Assembly (NCBI RefSeq): GCF_025398175.1
Contig: NZ_CP099734.1
Location: 1,240,001-1,304,000 of the forward strand
Length of the DNA: 64,000 bases
Source: Photobacterium sp. TY1-4
Lineage (GTDB): Bacteria; Pseudomonadota; Gammaproteobacteria; Enterobacterales; Vibrionaceae
Reading direction: 5' to 3'
Position numbers and translations under genes: made by a program. Shown piece after piece: positions 1-9,987 of the stretch. Each line of letters begins with the position of its first letter. Position 1 is the stretch's first letter. The notes beneath the pieces are model-generated. The model saw only the letters and a program-made list of their open reading frames with translations, was not told where the DNA came from and ran no database searches.

Positions 1-2127
1 GCGGCCCGTGAACAGCGCCTGGAGCAGCTGCGCGATGAACGTGAGCAGGTGGTGGAAGAGCACGCCAAGGCGGCGTTCGATGCCCAGAAACTGCAGCGTT
101 TGTATCAGAGCTTCAACAGCTTTGTTGCGACCCATATGGGTGTGGCATTCAATGCCGATCCGGAAGCCGCGCTGAAAGTTGCCCGCGACCAGCGCAATCA
201 GATCCAGCGTCAGCTTTCTGAAACTGCGGCGCAAGAGCAGCAACAGCGTAGCCAACTGGCGGCAGCCCGTGAAGGCCTGACCCTGCTGGGTAAACTGAGC
301 CCGCTGGTCAGCCTGCTGGAAGATGACACCTTGGTGGCGCGCTTTGAAGAAGTCGAGCAGCAGCTGTCGCAGTTGGATGAAGCGTGCAACTACCTGGATC
401 GTCACGGCAAGGCCATTGCCGAGCTGGAAGGGCTGGTGTCGGTGCTGGATGCCGATCCGGAGCAGTTTGATGCCTTGCAGGCTGCGTATGAGCAGGCCGA
501 CCATCAGCTTCAGGCGCTGAAGACCAAAATCTTTACCGTCGCCGATCTGGTGGAGCGTCGTCATCACTTCAGCTATGCCGATTCGGTCGAGCTGCTGAGT
601 AAGAGCTCGGAGCTGAATGAGCAATTGAAAGCCAAGCTGGTCGCTGCCGAGCGCGAGCGTAATCGCCACCGGGAAGCACTGAAGCAGAGCCGTGCGCAGG
701 CCAACCAGTACAACCAGCTGCTGGCCTCGCTGAAAAGTTCGCATCAGGCCAAGCTGGAAACCGTGCAGGAATTTGAGCGGGAGCTGCAAGAGCTGGGTGT
801 GCGCGCCGATGTGGAAGCCGAAGCGCGCGCCCGTCTGCGCCGTGACGAACTGAATGAGCGTCTGCATAGCTCCCGTAGCCGTCGCAGCCAGCTGGAAAAA
901 GCGATCACTTCGGTGGAGCTGGAGCTGAAGGGGCTGGTGAAACGTCTGCGTAAAGTGGGCAAAGAGTATCAGGATATCCGCAAGCTGGTCGTGGCCGCGA
1001 AAGCCGGCTGGTGTGCCGTCCTGCGTCTGGCGCGCGAGAGCGATGTCGAGCGCCGTCTGCACCGCCGTGAGATGGCCTACATGTCGGCCGACGAGCTGCG
1101 TTCGCTGTCGGATAAATCCCTGGGTGCGCTGCGCCTGGCGGTCTCGGATAACGACGATCTGCGCGATGCGCTGCGGGCCTCGGAAGATGTCTCGCGACCG
1201 GAGCGTAAAGTGCTGTTCTACATTGCCGTGTATCAGCACCTGCGTGAGCGGATCCGCCACGACATTATTCGGACCGATGATCCGGTTGAAGCGATCGAAG
1301 AGATGGAAGTGGAGCTGGCCCGCCTGAGCGATGAGCTGTCTGCGCGTGAGCAGCGACTGGCCATCAGCTCGGATTCGGTTGCCAATATCATCCGCAAGAC
1401 CATTCAGCGCGAGCAGAACCGGATCCGGATGCTGAACCAGGGACTGCAAAACATCGGCTTTGGCCAGGTGAAAGGCGTGCGCCTGAACGTGAAAGTGCGT
1501 GAAACCCACGAATCACTACTCAGTGGTCTGGCAGAGCAGCAGGACCAGCATCAGGATCTGTTCGGCAACCAGCGTCTGTCGTTCTCCGAAGCGATGGCCA
1601 AACTGTTCCAGCGATTGAATCCGCATATCGATATGGGTCAGCGTTCGCCGCAGATCATGGGTGAAGAGTTGCTGGATTACCGCAACTACCTGGAGCTGAG
1701 CATTGAGGTCAACCGGGGGACGGATGGCTGGCTACAGGCGGAATCGGGTGCGTTGTCGACCGGTGAGGCCATTGGTACCGGTCAGGCGATCCTGCTGATG
1801 GTGGTGCAGAGCTGGGAAGAAGAGTCCCGTCGTCTGCGTGGCAAGGACATTATTCCGTGTCGCCTGCTGTTCCTCGATGAGGCGGCGCGTCTGGATGCCA
1901 AGTCAATTGCTACCTTGTTTGAGCTGTGTGAACGTCTGGATATGCAGCTGTTGATCGCGGCGCCGGAGAACATCAGTCCGGAGAAAGGGACCACCTACAA
2001 GCTGGTGCGTAAGATCTTCAAGGATCGCGAGCACGTGCATGTGGTTGGCCTGCGTGGTTTCGGTCAGGAGCCGAAAGCCCCGGTGACGTTCCAGGACGCG
2101 CTGGCGCTGGCATCAGAGCCAGCCTAA
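1..2127 (+). CDS. mukB: Chromosome partition protein MukB, C-terminal part (truncated by window edge)
   Basis: The frame is open from base 1, so the true start lies upstream; about 708 codons of a family protein of roughly 1,480 residues are present. MukB is the SMC-like ATPase of the MukBEF condensin that compacts and segregates the chromosome. The visible part begins near the hinge, continues as a long charged coiled coil (many E/Q/R/L heptads), and ends in the C-terminal head. The head carries the ABC signature region [14 protein letters not shown] and the Walker B-like [13 protein letters not shown]. In Enterobacteria mukB is followed by ldtD-mepK-gloC-aspC; here those genes lie about 16 kb downstream. 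Recognised from the sequence and head motifs; confidence is high. Confidence 0.97.
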   Translation, partial: AAREQRLEQLRDEREQVVEEHAKAAFDAQKLQRLYQSFNSFVATHMGVAFNADPEAALKVARDQRNQIQRQLSETAAQEQQQRSQLAAAREGLTLLGKLSPLVSLLEDDTLVARFEEVEQQLSQLDEACNYLDRHGKAIAELEGLVSVLDADPEQFDALQAAYEQADHQLQALKTKIFTVADLVERRHHFSYADSVELLSKSSELNEQLKAKLVAAERERNRHREALKQSRAQANQYNQLLASLKSSHQAKLETVQEFERELQELGVRADVEAEARARLRRDELNERLHSSRSRRSQLEKAITSVELELKGLVKRLRKVGKEYQDIRKLVVAAKAGWCAVLRLARESDVERRLHRREMAYMSADELRSLSDKSLGALRLAVSDNDDLRDALRASEDVSRPERKVLFYIAVYQHLRERIRHDIIRTDDPVEAIEEMEVELARLSDELSAREQRLAISSDSVANIIRKTIQREQNRIRMLNQGLQNIGFGQVKGVRLNVKVRETHESLLSGLAEQQDQHQDLFGNQRLSFSEAMAKLFQRLNPHIDMGQRSPQIMGEELLDYRNYLELSIEVNRGTDGWLQAESGALSTGEAIGTGQAILLMVVQSWEEESRRLRGKDIIPCRLLFLDEAARLDAKSIATLFELCERLDMQLLIAAPENISPEKGTTYKLVRKIFKDREHVHVVGLRGFGQEPKAPVTFQDALALASEPA

Positions 2128-2157
2128 CACCGTCAAAACTGAGATCTTTTTATGATG

Positions 2158-2183
2158 AAGGCCGGGTTTCCCCGGCCTTTTTT
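2158..2183 (+). terminator. Rho-independent terminator of mukB
   Basis: A 9-bp stem (AAGGCCGGG / CCCGGCCTT) with a 4-base loop runs into a T tract, 30 bases after the mukB stop codon. Confidence 0.9.
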
Positions 2184-2399
2184 GTGTGCGTATCTTTTCA
2201 TTCCTGACTGAATGTCTTGTTCCTAAGATCCTTATCTCATTACTTAATTGCGCTACCGATAAATAATTTGCCCAGCCATAACCCTCTAAAATTTGAACTG
2301 TTGGAATCGGTCATTCAAAACTACAAGCCAAGGGGAGCAGCGGCCGGAGCAGCCTGCTTGGTAACGACCAATTTACACGTTGTCGTAGGGGTGTAGAAG

Positions 2400-3389
2400 A
2401 TGAGAAATATAATACTAACGATGCTTGCCACATTGGTGGTGGCTGGGTGCGGCGGTTCAGATAGTAATAACACGATTGTGTCAGATGCGGTCAGTGGTAT
2501 AGAAGATTCTGTACCGATTTCGGTGGATATTTCCAAACCACCGACGGAAGTGCCGCCAAGTGATGATGATTTGCAGGCCTGTGTGGCAATCGAGTCGGTG
2601 AAACTGACCGACTTGGCTGGGAATATCGTCGAGTGGACGACTCGCAGTATGACCAACCCTGAAGAGATGAATTCTCAGCAGTGTATACCACCGGATTCTT
2701 CGATTCCGGTTGATAGCGATGGTTATCCGCAATTTATTGTGATCGATCTCTATGATATTACCGGGGTTGATCTGGTTCACCTGATTTCCGAGCAGCTGGT
2801 GCCGGTCGGCGAATACGTCAATATGAGCCTGACGATCCTGCAGGGTGAATACGGCGACTTCCTCGGCACGCCATACTCCTATGTCGGCAGCCTGGTGGAT
2901 AAACAAAAAATGGAAATTGTCGATGAGCTGACGTTTGACGGTCTGAACATCAATATTGATGTGCCGGAAACCTTCACCATGGCCTTCGATTTCCGCAGCA
3001 TGATCCAGATGGTTGAGGGGGCGTACCACCTGAAAAGTGAAGGGTTGCGCCTGGTCAAAAATGCCTTGTCCGGCGGTATTTTCGGGGATATCAATACCGG
3101 ATCCTGCCCGTCGAATGATGATGCGTATGTCTACCTGTATGAGTCAGACAGTGAGCAATACGGGGATCTGGGGTCGGAGTATACGCCGGTGATGACGGCC
3201 AAGGTGAGCGAAGATAATCAGTACACCATGTCTTATGTGCCGGAAGGGGATTACGATGTGGTGCTGGTGTGTGACGGCCTGAAAGACGCACCGGATCAGA
3301 TTGACCTGGATATTGATCTCGACGGTGATGCGGCGAAATACACCGATCAGCATGTCGAGAGTGGTGAGCAGAAATACCTGCCGCTCTAG
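2400..3389 (+). CDS. DUF4382-like lipoprotein
   Basis: This 329-residue protein has a lipoprotein signal peptide with lipobox VAGC (Cys17), followed by GGSDSNN and an acidic, Ser/Thr/Pro-rich linker. The body looks like a beta-sandwich domain of the DUF4382 type (the stretch containing KLTDLAGN and VHLISEQLVPVGEYV). A second C-terminal module (about residues 230-329) resembles a small carboxypeptidase-regulatory-like fold, with YVPEGDYDVVLVCDG. It is probably anchored in the outer membrane. Residue 18 after the Cys is Gly, so there is no inner-membrane retention Asp. It is monocistronic between two intergenic gaps. Function is unknown; the family assignment is from memory of similar Vibrionaceae proteins. 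Confidence 0.8.
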   Translation: MRNIILTMLATLVVAGCGGSDSNNTIVSDAVSGIEDSVPISVDISKPPTEVPPSDDDLQACVAIESVKLTDLAGNIVEWTTRSMTNPEEMNSQQCIPPDSSIPVDSDGYPQFIVIDLYDITGVDLVHLISEQLVPVGEYVNMSLTILQGEYGDFLGTPYSYVGSLVDKQKMEIVDELTFDGLNINIDVPETFTMAFDFRSMIQMVEGAYHLKSEGLRLVKNALSGGIFGDINTGSCPSNDDAYVYLYESDSEQYGDLGSEYTPVMTAKVSEDNQYTMSYVPEGDYDVVLVCDGLKDAPDQIDLDIDLDGDAAKYTDQHVESGEQKYLPL

Positions 3390-3774
3390 CGGCGGGGATG
3401 CAACAAGCTTCGCGATGCGAAGACATGAGAGTAAATAGAGCATACCCAAACCGCCAGCGGAGTCTGGCGGGGCGGGCCCACTGCATCGGACACATCGGCC
3501 AGGCGAGGACGAAATCTTGCGACATTCAGCGAAGATTCAGCAGAGTTCGGTATCATGTTGGTCGATATAAGATGATCAATCTCTCAAAAATCTGATGTCA
3601 GTGATAAAAATTTCACGCTGCCATCCAAATCTAACTTGCTGACCCGGCAAAAAATCCCGCATTTAATCCGAAAATCCAGTCATCCGTGCCCGGTTTTTGG
3701 TGGTTGTTTTTTAATCATCACTTCTATAAATTCCTTTCCAACGAAATTTTGGATTGATGGAAAGAGAACCTTTT
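3390..3774. other. Intergenic gap, no gene supported
   Basis: This is 385 bases between the lipoprotein and the Sel1 gene. It holds two small hairpins, CTTCGC-GAT-GCGAAG (about 3408-3422) and CCGCCAG/CTGGCGG (3451-3470), neither followed by a T tract. A 65-codon reading frame (3398-3595) has no ribosome-binding site and an unconvincing composition. The last 150 bases are AT-rich and presumably contain the promoter of the next gene. Confidence 0.5.
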
Positions 3775-4560
3775 ATGCCTGCAGTAATGAACCTCAAGAA
3801 CGTTATTTTTGGTGCAATGCTTGGCCTCGCAGTCACTGGCTATGGAACGGCCCAGGCTTCAAATACCACATCCCCGGCGAACCACCTGCTGTCGACCCTG
3901 AACTATGTTGAGCTGGAAGCGGAGCAGGGTGACAAGAATATGCAGCTGTTTCTGGGGCGCGCGTATCTGGAAGGCACAAATGGTTTGGAAGCTGATCCGC
4001 TGAAAGGCATGTACTGGCTGGAAAAAGCGTCCGTCGATATGCCGGAAGTGAAAACCATGATCGGCGATCTGTTCAAAGCGGGCCAATTGCTGCCGAAGAA
4101 CAATGATCTGGCTGTGCGCTGGTACACGGAAGCGGCAAAAGAAGGTGATATTGCCGCCATGGTCGAGCTGGGCGCCTATTATGCTTCGGGCGCGACCGGC
4201 TCGGTTGACTGCGGCAATGCAATTAAATGGTTCAACAAGGCGGCTAACGGTGGCTCGCTGGATTCCAAGCGCAACCTGGTCTGGCTGTATGCGACGTGCG
4301 CCGATGAGCGGATGCGTGATGGTGCGCGGGCGCTGAAACTGGCCAAGCAGGTCCTGAAACGCGACGGCACGGGCGATGCGGGTGATTACGATAACTTAGC
4401 GGCTGCGTACGCTGCCTGCGGCGAGTTCCGCCGCGCCGTTGAAGCGCAGGAAGTGGCGATGGATAAGCTGGAAGATACCCAGGGTCAGCGTTATGCCAAG
4501 TTTGAAAAACGCCTGAAGCTGTACCGTCAGAACCAAACGATTTTTACTGCCTCACTGTAA
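3775..4560 (+). CDS. Secreted Sel1/TPR-repeat protein
   Basis: The protein is about 261 residues with a signal peptide that ends after GYGTAQA, so it is probably periplasmic. The repeats are Sel1-like (SLR) helical hairpins: LFLGRAYLEGTNGLEADPLK, MIGDLFKAGQLLPKNNDLA and MVELGAYYASGATGSVDC, each followed by A..W..KAA-type helices. Such repeats act as protein-protein scaffolds. I chose ATG 3775 because GGAAAGAGA lies about 8 bases upstream; TTG 3754 and ATG 3757 extend the frame but overlap that site, and ATG 3787 is a possible shorter start. Two Cys pairs may form disulfides. The specific partner is unknown. Confidence 0.8.
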   Translation: MPAVMNLKNVIFGAMLGLAVTGYGTAQASNTTSPANHLLSTLNYVELEAEQGDKNMQLFLGRAYLEGTNGLEADPLKGMYWLEKASVDMPEVKTMIGDLFKAGQLLPKNNDLAVRWYTEAAKEGDIAAMVELGAYYASGATGSVDCGNAIKWFNKAANGGSLDSKRNLVWLYATCADERMRDGARALKLAKQVLKRDGTGDAGDYDNLAAAYAACGEFRRAVEAQEVAMDKLEDTQGQRYAKFEKRLKLYRQNQTIFTASL

Positions 4561-4573
4561 TTCCGATTTACTG

Positions 4574-4615
4574 AAAAAAGCCGGCCCATACCGCATCCCG
4601 GGGGCCGGTTTTTCT
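4574..4615 (+). terminator. Terminator after the Sel1 gene
   Basis: An imperfect stem AAAAAGCCGGCCC ... GGGGGCCGGTTTTT followed by T-rich sequence lies 14 bases after the stop codon. Confidence 0.8.
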
Positions 4616-4811
4616 TTATCTGCCACTTTTGCTCTGCTGTACGCCACCGTTCAATGCCTGCCTGATTCGATTCTCCACTGCTGCCCTCTGCTTTTTCGTG
4701 TTGCCGGCACGTTTGCACCGGCCCGGTATCCGATGCTCTCCCGTAAGGCTTAACCCAACGCATGGCTGAACCGATGTACGATGGGTGCGTGAGCCTACCC
4801 GGAAACAAAGC

Positions 4812-4844
4812 CTGCCACGCCTTATTGATATTCTTAACTATAAT
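4812..4844 (+). promoter_or_regulatory. Probable torECA promoter
   Basis: A perfect -10 hexamer TATAAT (4839-4844) lies 63 bases before the torE start. No good -35 box sits at 17 bases; CTGCCA at 4812-4817 is 21 bases away. A strong -10 with a poor -35 is typical of activator-dependent promoters, and tor operons are usually driven by the response regulator TorR. I could not identify clear TorR boxes. Confidence 0.45.
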
Positions 4845-4906
4845 TGAGGGGCTGATTTCCTTCTGCTTCAACGTAGAGGAAGCGAGAACAATAAAAAGGT
4901 GTGAGC

Positions 4907-5080
4907 ATGAAATCCTCTTCCGCTGCAGAGCAACAGGAAGCTGCCAGATACGAATGGCTTTCTTTCCTGTTTATCATCATTTTTCTGTTTCCTATTCTCT
5001 CCGTGCTGATTGTCGGCGGGTATGGCTTTGCCGTCTGGGCGATGCAGATCCTGTTCACCGGTCCTCCCGGCCACGGCTGA
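4907..5080 (+). CDS. torE: TorE/NapE-family small membrane protein
   Basis: This 57-residue protein begins at ATG 4907, with AAGGTG about 6-11 bases upstream. A short polar N-terminus (MKSSSAAEQQEAARYEW) leads into one long membrane segment (LSFLFIIIFLFPILSVLIVG). It ends GYGFAVWAMQILFTGPPGHG, the hallmark tail of the NapE/TorE family. It lies 44 bases before torC and is the first gene of the tor operon. Its exact role is not established; it is found with periplasmic nitrate and TMAO reductase operons. Confidence 0.9.
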   Translation: MKSSSAAEQQEAARYEWLSFLFIIIFLFPILSVLIVGGYGFAVWAMQILFTGPPGHG

Positions 5081-5124
5081 TAACGACCCGGTATTCCAGA
5101 TTCAGACGATCATGAGGTGAGGCG

Positions 5125-6309
5125 ATGAAGCGTGTCCTGAAAGCGGTGTGGCGTACGTTATGGCGTCCGGCAATGCATATCAGCTTAGGGGTGTTGAGCC
5201 TGGGCGGGTTTATTGCCGGGATTATTTTCTGGGGCGGGTTTAATACCACACTGGAGCTGACCAATACGGAAAAGTTCTGCATCAGTTGTCATGAAATGCG
5301 GGACAACGTCTACGAGGAGTTGCAGGCGACCGTGCACTGGTCGAATCATTCCGGGGTTCGGGCCACCTGTCCCGACTGTCATGTCCCCCACAACTGGACC
5401 GATAAAATTGCCCGCAAAATGCAGGCCAGTAAGGAAGTATTCGGCGCAATTTTCGGCACCATCAATACCCGTGAGAAGTTTCTCGAGAAGCGGCTGGAAC
5501 TGGCCAATCATGAATGGAAGCGCTTTGCCGCCAACGGCTCGCTGGAGTGTAAGAACTGCCACAATTACGACAGTATGAAATGGGACCAGATGTCAGATTT
5601 AGCCCGGATGCAGATGCAGCAGGCCGCCGAGCGGGATCAGAGTTGTCTCGATTGCCATAAGGGGATTGCCCACGAGTTGCCTGCCCATATGGAAAGCTCC
5701 GGCGGCATGATTGCCGAGCTGGTGCAGCAAGCCAGCCACACCAGCTTCAGTGAAGGTGAAAACTACTTCAGTGTCCGTTACCTGCCGATGTTTGAAGACG
5801 AAGCCATGACCCAGGACGGGGGAGAGCTGAATCCGGCTTCTGAAGTGAAGGTGGTTGCGGTGACAGACCGTGCCATTCAGGTTGAGATCAGCGGCTGGCG
5901 CAAAACCAAAGGGTTCGGCCGGGTGATCAACGAAGACTTCGGCCTCAATATTCCGACGGCAGCGCTGAGTAAGGCCGTGGCGCAAAACGACAGCTTAGTG
6001 CAGGGCTTTGAAGAAAAAGAAGATGATTTGACCGGTTTGGTGTGGCAGCGGGTGGCCGTGCAACTCTGGATGGCGAAGGAATCGCTGATGGACGATGTAG
6101 ATCAAATCTGGGCGGCGGCGAAACCGGCGTATCAAACCAACTGTAGTGTCTGTCATACCCAGCCGGATGAAGCGCATTTTGATGCCAATACCTGGCCCGG
6201 CATGTTCAACGGCATGCTGGCGTTCGTCAACCTGGACCGTGACAGTGAAGCTCTGGTACTGAAATATCTGCAAAAACACGCCTCTGATTTTACCGAGGGC
6301 CATCATTAA
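5125..6309 (+). CDS. torC: Pentahaem c-type cytochrome TorC
   Basis: The protein has 394 residues. One N-terminal membrane anchor (about 18-38) precedes a NapC/NirT-type tetrahaem domain with CXXCH motifs at Cys52 (CISCH), 82 (CPDCH), 142 (CKNCH) and 174 (CLDCH). A C-terminal domain carries a fifth haem at Cys340 (CSVCH). TorC takes electrons from membrane quinol and passes them in the periplasm to TorA; in E. coli the fifth-haem domain also senses TorA maturation through TorS. The start has GAGGTGAGG directly upstream. The torA start follows 18 bases after the stop. Confidence 0.96.
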   Translation: MKRVLKAVWRTLWRPAMHISLGVLSLGGFIAGIIFWGGFNTTLELTNTEKFCISCHEMRDNVYEELQATVHWSNHSGVRATCPDCHVPHNWTDKIARKMQASKEVFGAIFGTINTREKFLEKRLELANHEWKRFAANGSLECKNCHNYDSMKWDQMSDLARMQMQQAAERDQSCLDCHKGIAHELPAHMESSGGMIAELVQQASHTSFSEGENYFSVRYLPMFEDEAMTQDGGELNPASEVKVVAVTDRAIQVEISGWRKTKGFGRVINEDFGLNIPTAALSKAVAQNDSLVQGFEEKEDDLTGLVWQRVAVQLWMAKESLMDDVDQIWAAAKPAYQTNCSVCHTQPDEAHFDANTWPGMFNGMLAFVNLDRDSEALVLKYLQKHASDFTEGHH

Positions 6310-6327
6310 GTCTGTGAGGGAATTGCT

Positions 6328-8805
6328 ATGTTCGTGACCCGACGTCATTTCTTAAAAGGGCTGGTGACCACCGCCTCGGTTGCTTCGGTGATTGGTCCCG
6401 GACTGCTGGCCCAGGCCGCAGAATCATCTTCCCCCTATGCAGCCGCAGCGGAAGGAACCTGGAAAGTGTCCGGCTCGCACTGGGGGGCGTTCCGTGCCCG
6501 GATCTATAACGGCAAAGTGGTCGAAATCAAGCCGCTGGAGCGGGATAAATATCCGTCCGATATGATCAACGGTATTCTGGGGGTGATCTACAATCCGTCG
6601 CGGGTTCGTTATCCCATGGTGCGGCTCGAGTGGCTGAAAAAGCACAAATACAGTGGCGACACCCGAGGGAATAACCGGTTTGTCCGGGTGACCTGGGATG
6701 AAGCGCTGGATTTGTTTTACCAGGAGCTGGAGCGGATCCAGAAAGATTACGGCCCCTGGGCCTTGCATGCCGGGATGACGGGCTGGCGGCAAACCGGCCA
6801 GTTCCACAGTTGTGGCAACCATATGCAGCGCGCAGTGGGGATGCATGGCAATTTTATGACCAAGGTCGGGGATTACTCCACCGGGGCTGGCCAGACCATT
6901 CTGCCCTATGTGCTGGGCTCCACCGAAGTGTACGCGCAGGGCACCTCCTGGCCGGACATTCTGGCCAACAGTAAAACCATCGTGTTCTGGGCCAATGATC
7001 CGCTGAAAAATACCCAGGTCGGCTGGCAGTGTGAAACCCATGACTCATACAGGTATTACGCGCAGCTGAAAGACAAAGTCGCCTCCCGGGCGATCCGGGT
7101 GATCTGCATCGATCCGGTCCGATCAAAAACCCTGAACTACCTCGATTGTGAGCACTTCTATGTCAATCCCCAGACCGATGTCGCTTTCATGCTGGCGCTG
7201 GCCCATACCCTGTATCAAGAAGCACTGTACGATAAGGCGTTTCTCAGCACCTATGCACTGGGTTTTGATGATTTCATTCCCTATGTGGTGGGTGAAGGTA
7301 AAGATCAGGTGGAGAAAAGTCCGGAGTGGGCCGAGCCGATTTGCGGCGTGAAAGCCGATACCATCCGGCAGTTGGCGCGGGATCTGGCGGGTGGCCGGAC
7401 CCAGCTGATTTTTGGCTGGGCGATCCAGCGTCAGCAACACGGCGAGCAGCCGTACTGGATGGGGGCAGTCCTTGCCGCGATGCTGGGCCAGATTGGGTTG
7501 CCCGGTGGCGGGGTGTCCTATTCGCATCACTACAGCGGGGTGGGGATCCCGCCGACCGGCGCGTCGGGGCCGGGCGGCTTCCCGCGTAATCTGGATCAGG
7601 GGAAAAAACCCAAATGGGACAATGATGATTTTAATGGCTACAGCAGTAGCATACCGGTTGCGCGCTGGCTCGATGCCATTTTAGAGCCTGGAAAAACCAT
7701 CAACTATAACGGCAACCAGGTGAAGTTGCCGGATACCAAGATGCTGGTGGTCAGCGGGTGCAATCCCTGGCACCACCATCAGGATCACAACCGGATGAAG
7801 CTTGCTTTTCAGAAGCTGCAAACCGTGGTGACGATTGATTTCGCCTGGAATGCCACCTGTCGTTTCTCGGATATTGTCCTGCCGGCCTGTACCCAGTTTG
7901 AGCGCAACGACTTGGATTTGTACGGTGCATATGCGGCTACCGGGATCCTGGCGATGCACAAGCTGGTGGATCCGCTGTATCAGTCCAAAACCGACTTTGA
8001 GATCTTTACCGAGCTCTGCCGCCGTTTTGACCGTCATAAAGAGTTCACCCGCGATATGGATGAAATGACCTGGCTGAAGCAGCTTTATCAGGAGTGTCGG
8101 GAAGCGAATAAAGCGACGTTTCCGATGCCGGAATTTGATGCTTTCTGGGCAGACGGGCTGGTGGATTTCGGTGAGGGCCGGAACTTTATCCGCCATGCTG
8201 ATTTTCGTGCCGATCCGGAAATCAGCCCGCTTGGCACACCGTCGGGATTTATCGAGATTTTCAGCCGGAAGATTGATCGCTTCGGCTATGAGGGCTGCCA
8301 GGGCCATCCGATGTGGTTTGAAAAACTCGAACGCTCCCACGGCGGACCGATGTCAGACAAGTATCCGCTCTGGTTGCAGTCAGCCCATCCGGATCAACGG
8401 CTGCACTCACAAATGTGTGAATCGGAAGACTACCGGGCCACCTACACCATGCAGGGACGAGAGCCGGTCTATATCGGCCCGGAAGATGCCAAGCAGCGGG
8501 GGATCAAAGACGGGGACCTGGTCCGGGTCTATAACGATCGCGGACAGTTGCTGGCCGGTGCCCGAATTTCTGAGAACTTCCCGCCCGGGGTGATCCGGAT
8601 CCATGAAGGGGCCTGGTACGGGCCGTTGAATGAGAAAGTCGGGGCACTGGATACTTACGGCGATCCGAATACCCTGACCATGGACATCGGGACCTCAGAG
8701 CTGGCACAGGCCTGCAGCGCCAACACTGTGGTGGTGGAGGTGGAGAAATACAGCGGAGAAGTGCCGCCGGTGACCGCGTTTGGCGGTCCGTTGCTGGAGA
8801 GTTGA
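6328..8805 (+). CDS. torA: Periplasmic trimethylamine-N-oxide reductase TorA
   Basis: This 825-residue molybdopterin (bis-MGD) enzyme reduces TMAO to trimethylamine as the terminal step of anaerobic respiration. A Tat signal (TRRHFLKGL, residues 4-12, cleavage near AQA-A) directs folded export. The N-terminal domain lacks the CXXC cluster of nitrate reductases, as expected for the DMSO/TMAO-reductase class. Ser184 in GDYSTGAGQ is the expected Mo ligand. The molydopterin-dinucleotide-binding C-terminal domain is present ([16 protein letters not shown]). No torD chaperone gene follows, so maturation must be served from elsewhere. Length matches TorA (about 820-850). Confidence 0.97.
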   Translation: MFVTRRHFLKGLVTTASVASVIGPGLLAQAAESSSPYAAAAEGTWKVSGSHWGAFRARIYNGKVVEIKPLERDKYPSDMINGILGVIYNPSRVRYPMVRLEWLKKHKYSGDTRGNNRFVRVTWDEALDLFYQELERIQKDYGPWALHAGMTGWRQTGQFHSCGNHMQRAVGMHGNFMTKVGDYSTGAGQTILPYVLGSTEVYAQGTSWPDILANSKTIVFWANDPLKNTQVGWQCETHDSYRYYAQLKDKVASRAIRVICIDPVRSKTLNYLDCEHFYVNPQTDVAFMLALAHTLYQEALYDKAFLSTYALGFDDFIPYVVGEGKDQVEKSPEWAEPICGVKADTIRQLARDLAGGRTQLIFGWAIQRQQHGEQPYWMGAVLAAMLGQIGLPGGGVSYSHHYSGVGIPPTGASGPGGFPRNLDQGKKPKWDNDDFNGYSSSIPVARWLDAILEPGKTINYNGNQVKLPDTKMLVVSGCNPWHHHQDHNRMKLAFQKLQTVVTIDFAWNATCRFSDIVLPACTQFERNDLDLYGAYAATGILAMHKLVDPLYQSKTDFEIFTELCRRFDRHKEFTRDMDEMTWLKQLYQECREANKATFPMPEFDAFWADGLVDFGEGRNFIRHADFRADPEISPLGTPSGFIEIFSRKIDRFGYEGCQGHPMWFEKLERSHGGPMSDKYPLWLQSAHPDQRLHSQMCESEDYRATYTMQGREPVYIGPEDAKQRGIKDGDLVRVYNDRGQLLAGARISENFPPGVIRIHEGAWYGPLNEKVGALDTYGDPNTLTMDIGTSELAQACSANTVVVEVEKYSGEVPPVTAFGGPLLES

Positions 8806-8946
8806 ACCGGTTGGTTTCTCGGGAGTTGCGTCAGAAAATCAAGCCTTTGTGAGGTTGGCATGAGTTCATGCGCGCAGAGTCCGGTACACTCGCGCGGTCG
8901 AGTCAGCTGGCCGGATGTCGCCAGCACAAAATGAAGCCAGAGCAGC

Positions 8947-9384
8947 ATGAAACAAGAGCAGAAACAATTGAGCGAAGATATCAAACCGACGGCCCCTGTG
9001 TATGGCGTCGGGGACAGTACATTGCGCGCCGCCGGTGGGGAAGCCGGGGTCAGGAAACTGGTTGAGGCATTTTACGCCTATATGGACACCTTACCGGAAG
9101 CGGCGGGGATCCGGGCCATGCATGATGCGGACTTGTCTGAGTCCCGTGACAAACTGACGACGTTTCTGATCGGTTGGATGGGTGGGCCGTCCAATTATGC
9201 CGAAAAGTACGGCAGCATCAATATTCCCGGCGCTCATCGCCATCTGGCAATTGGGCTGGCGGAAAAGGAAGCCTGGCTGCTGTGTATGCAAAGAGCCTTA
9301 GACGAGCAGGGCTATGACGAGGTCTTCAAGCGCTACATCATGGTGCAGCTCTCGTTCCCGGCAGAAATGTGCCGCAATCGCTGA
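8947..9384 (+). CDS. Group II truncated haemoglobin
   Basis: The 145-residue protein fits a 2/2 globin. It has the N-terminal YGVGDSTLRAAGG typical of group II, GGPSNYAEKYG in the central part, the proximal-His region GAHRHLAIG and a Trp in the G helix (EAWLLCM). Group II globins bind O2, NO or sulfide and are linked to redox or nitrosative stress. It lies 141 bases after torA on the same strand with a weak ribosome-binding site (AGAGCAG). It may be co-transcribed with tor, but nothing in the sequence proves it. Confidence 0.9.
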   Translation: MKQEQKQLSEDIKPTAPVYGVGDSTLRAAGGEAGVRKLVEAFYAYMDTLPEAAGIRAMHDADLSESRDKLTTFLIGWMGGPSNYAEKYGSINIPGAHRHLAIGLAEKEAWLLCMQRALDEQGYDEVFKRYIMVQLSFPAEMCRNR

Positions 9385-9441
9385 TCCCCGGGCTTGCAGA
9401 AAATCTGTCTTGAATAACTGTTAAGCCGTGACCCAAACAGA

Positions 9442-9469
9442 ACGCCCGGAACAGTACTGTTCCGGGCGT
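9442..9469 (-). terminator. Perfect 13-bp inverted repeat, convergent terminator
   Basis: ACGCCCGGAACAG-TA-CTGTTCCGGGCGT is a perfect 13-bp stem between the globin gene (plus) and the 36-residue minus-strand gene. On the minus strand it is followed by TCTGTTTGG, a modest T tract; on the plus strand there is little T. It therefore best serves the minus-strand gene. Confidence 0.75.
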
Positions 9470-9499
9470 GTTGATGAACAAAAGGATCACCCTGAAGGG

Positions 9500-9610
9500 T
9501 CAATCATCCCAATGCTGGCGAAAGAACTCGTCAATCGCTTCCAGCGCTTTTTCTAAATACTCTTTCCAGTCCCGATCCGGAACCGGCTTGGCAAAAGTCG
9601 GAAAGAACAT
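9500..9610 (-). CDS. Small 36-residue protein of unknown function
   Basis: This short gene has a strong Shine-Dalgarno (GGAGG) about 10 bases before its ATG (9608-9610). It encodes MFFPTFAKPVPDRDW followed by KEYLEKALEAIDEFFRQHWDD. The protein is amphipathic, acidic at the C-terminus and rich in aromatics, with a likely single helix over residues 15-34. There is no signal peptide. A good hairpin terminator sits 30 bases downstream. The combined start site, composition and terminator support a real gene; I do not recognise the family. Confidence 0.55.
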   Translation of the reverse strand: MFFPTFAKPVPDRDWKEYLEKALEAIDEFFRQHWDD

Positions 9611-9987
9611 CGTTGCTGGACCTCCGTCTCGTGCTGATCAGATGCCTGCGGTCTAGATGTTTCCCTTTAAGTATACCAAAGCACGTATGAGCTGAGGCTG
9701 GAAGAGGAAAAGCGGCATTGCCTGGTTCGGACGCAGATGGGATGTGATCCGAGAGTTGAAGCGCGATAGGTTCGAAAGTCTGCCCAACCCTCTGCCCAAG
9801 CAGCCGTAAACCCTATCCGATTGGGGAAGAGTTATTTCACACAAGATCAGCATGGAGATTAACGCTCTGTTATCTTTATTTTTTATTGATTCCAAAGTGG
9901 AATGAATTCACGTCCATCCTTTCGCTATTCAAAAGGCAAGCCCCGGTGATACTGTCACCTTCCACACAGTTTCAGAGCAAATGCGAA

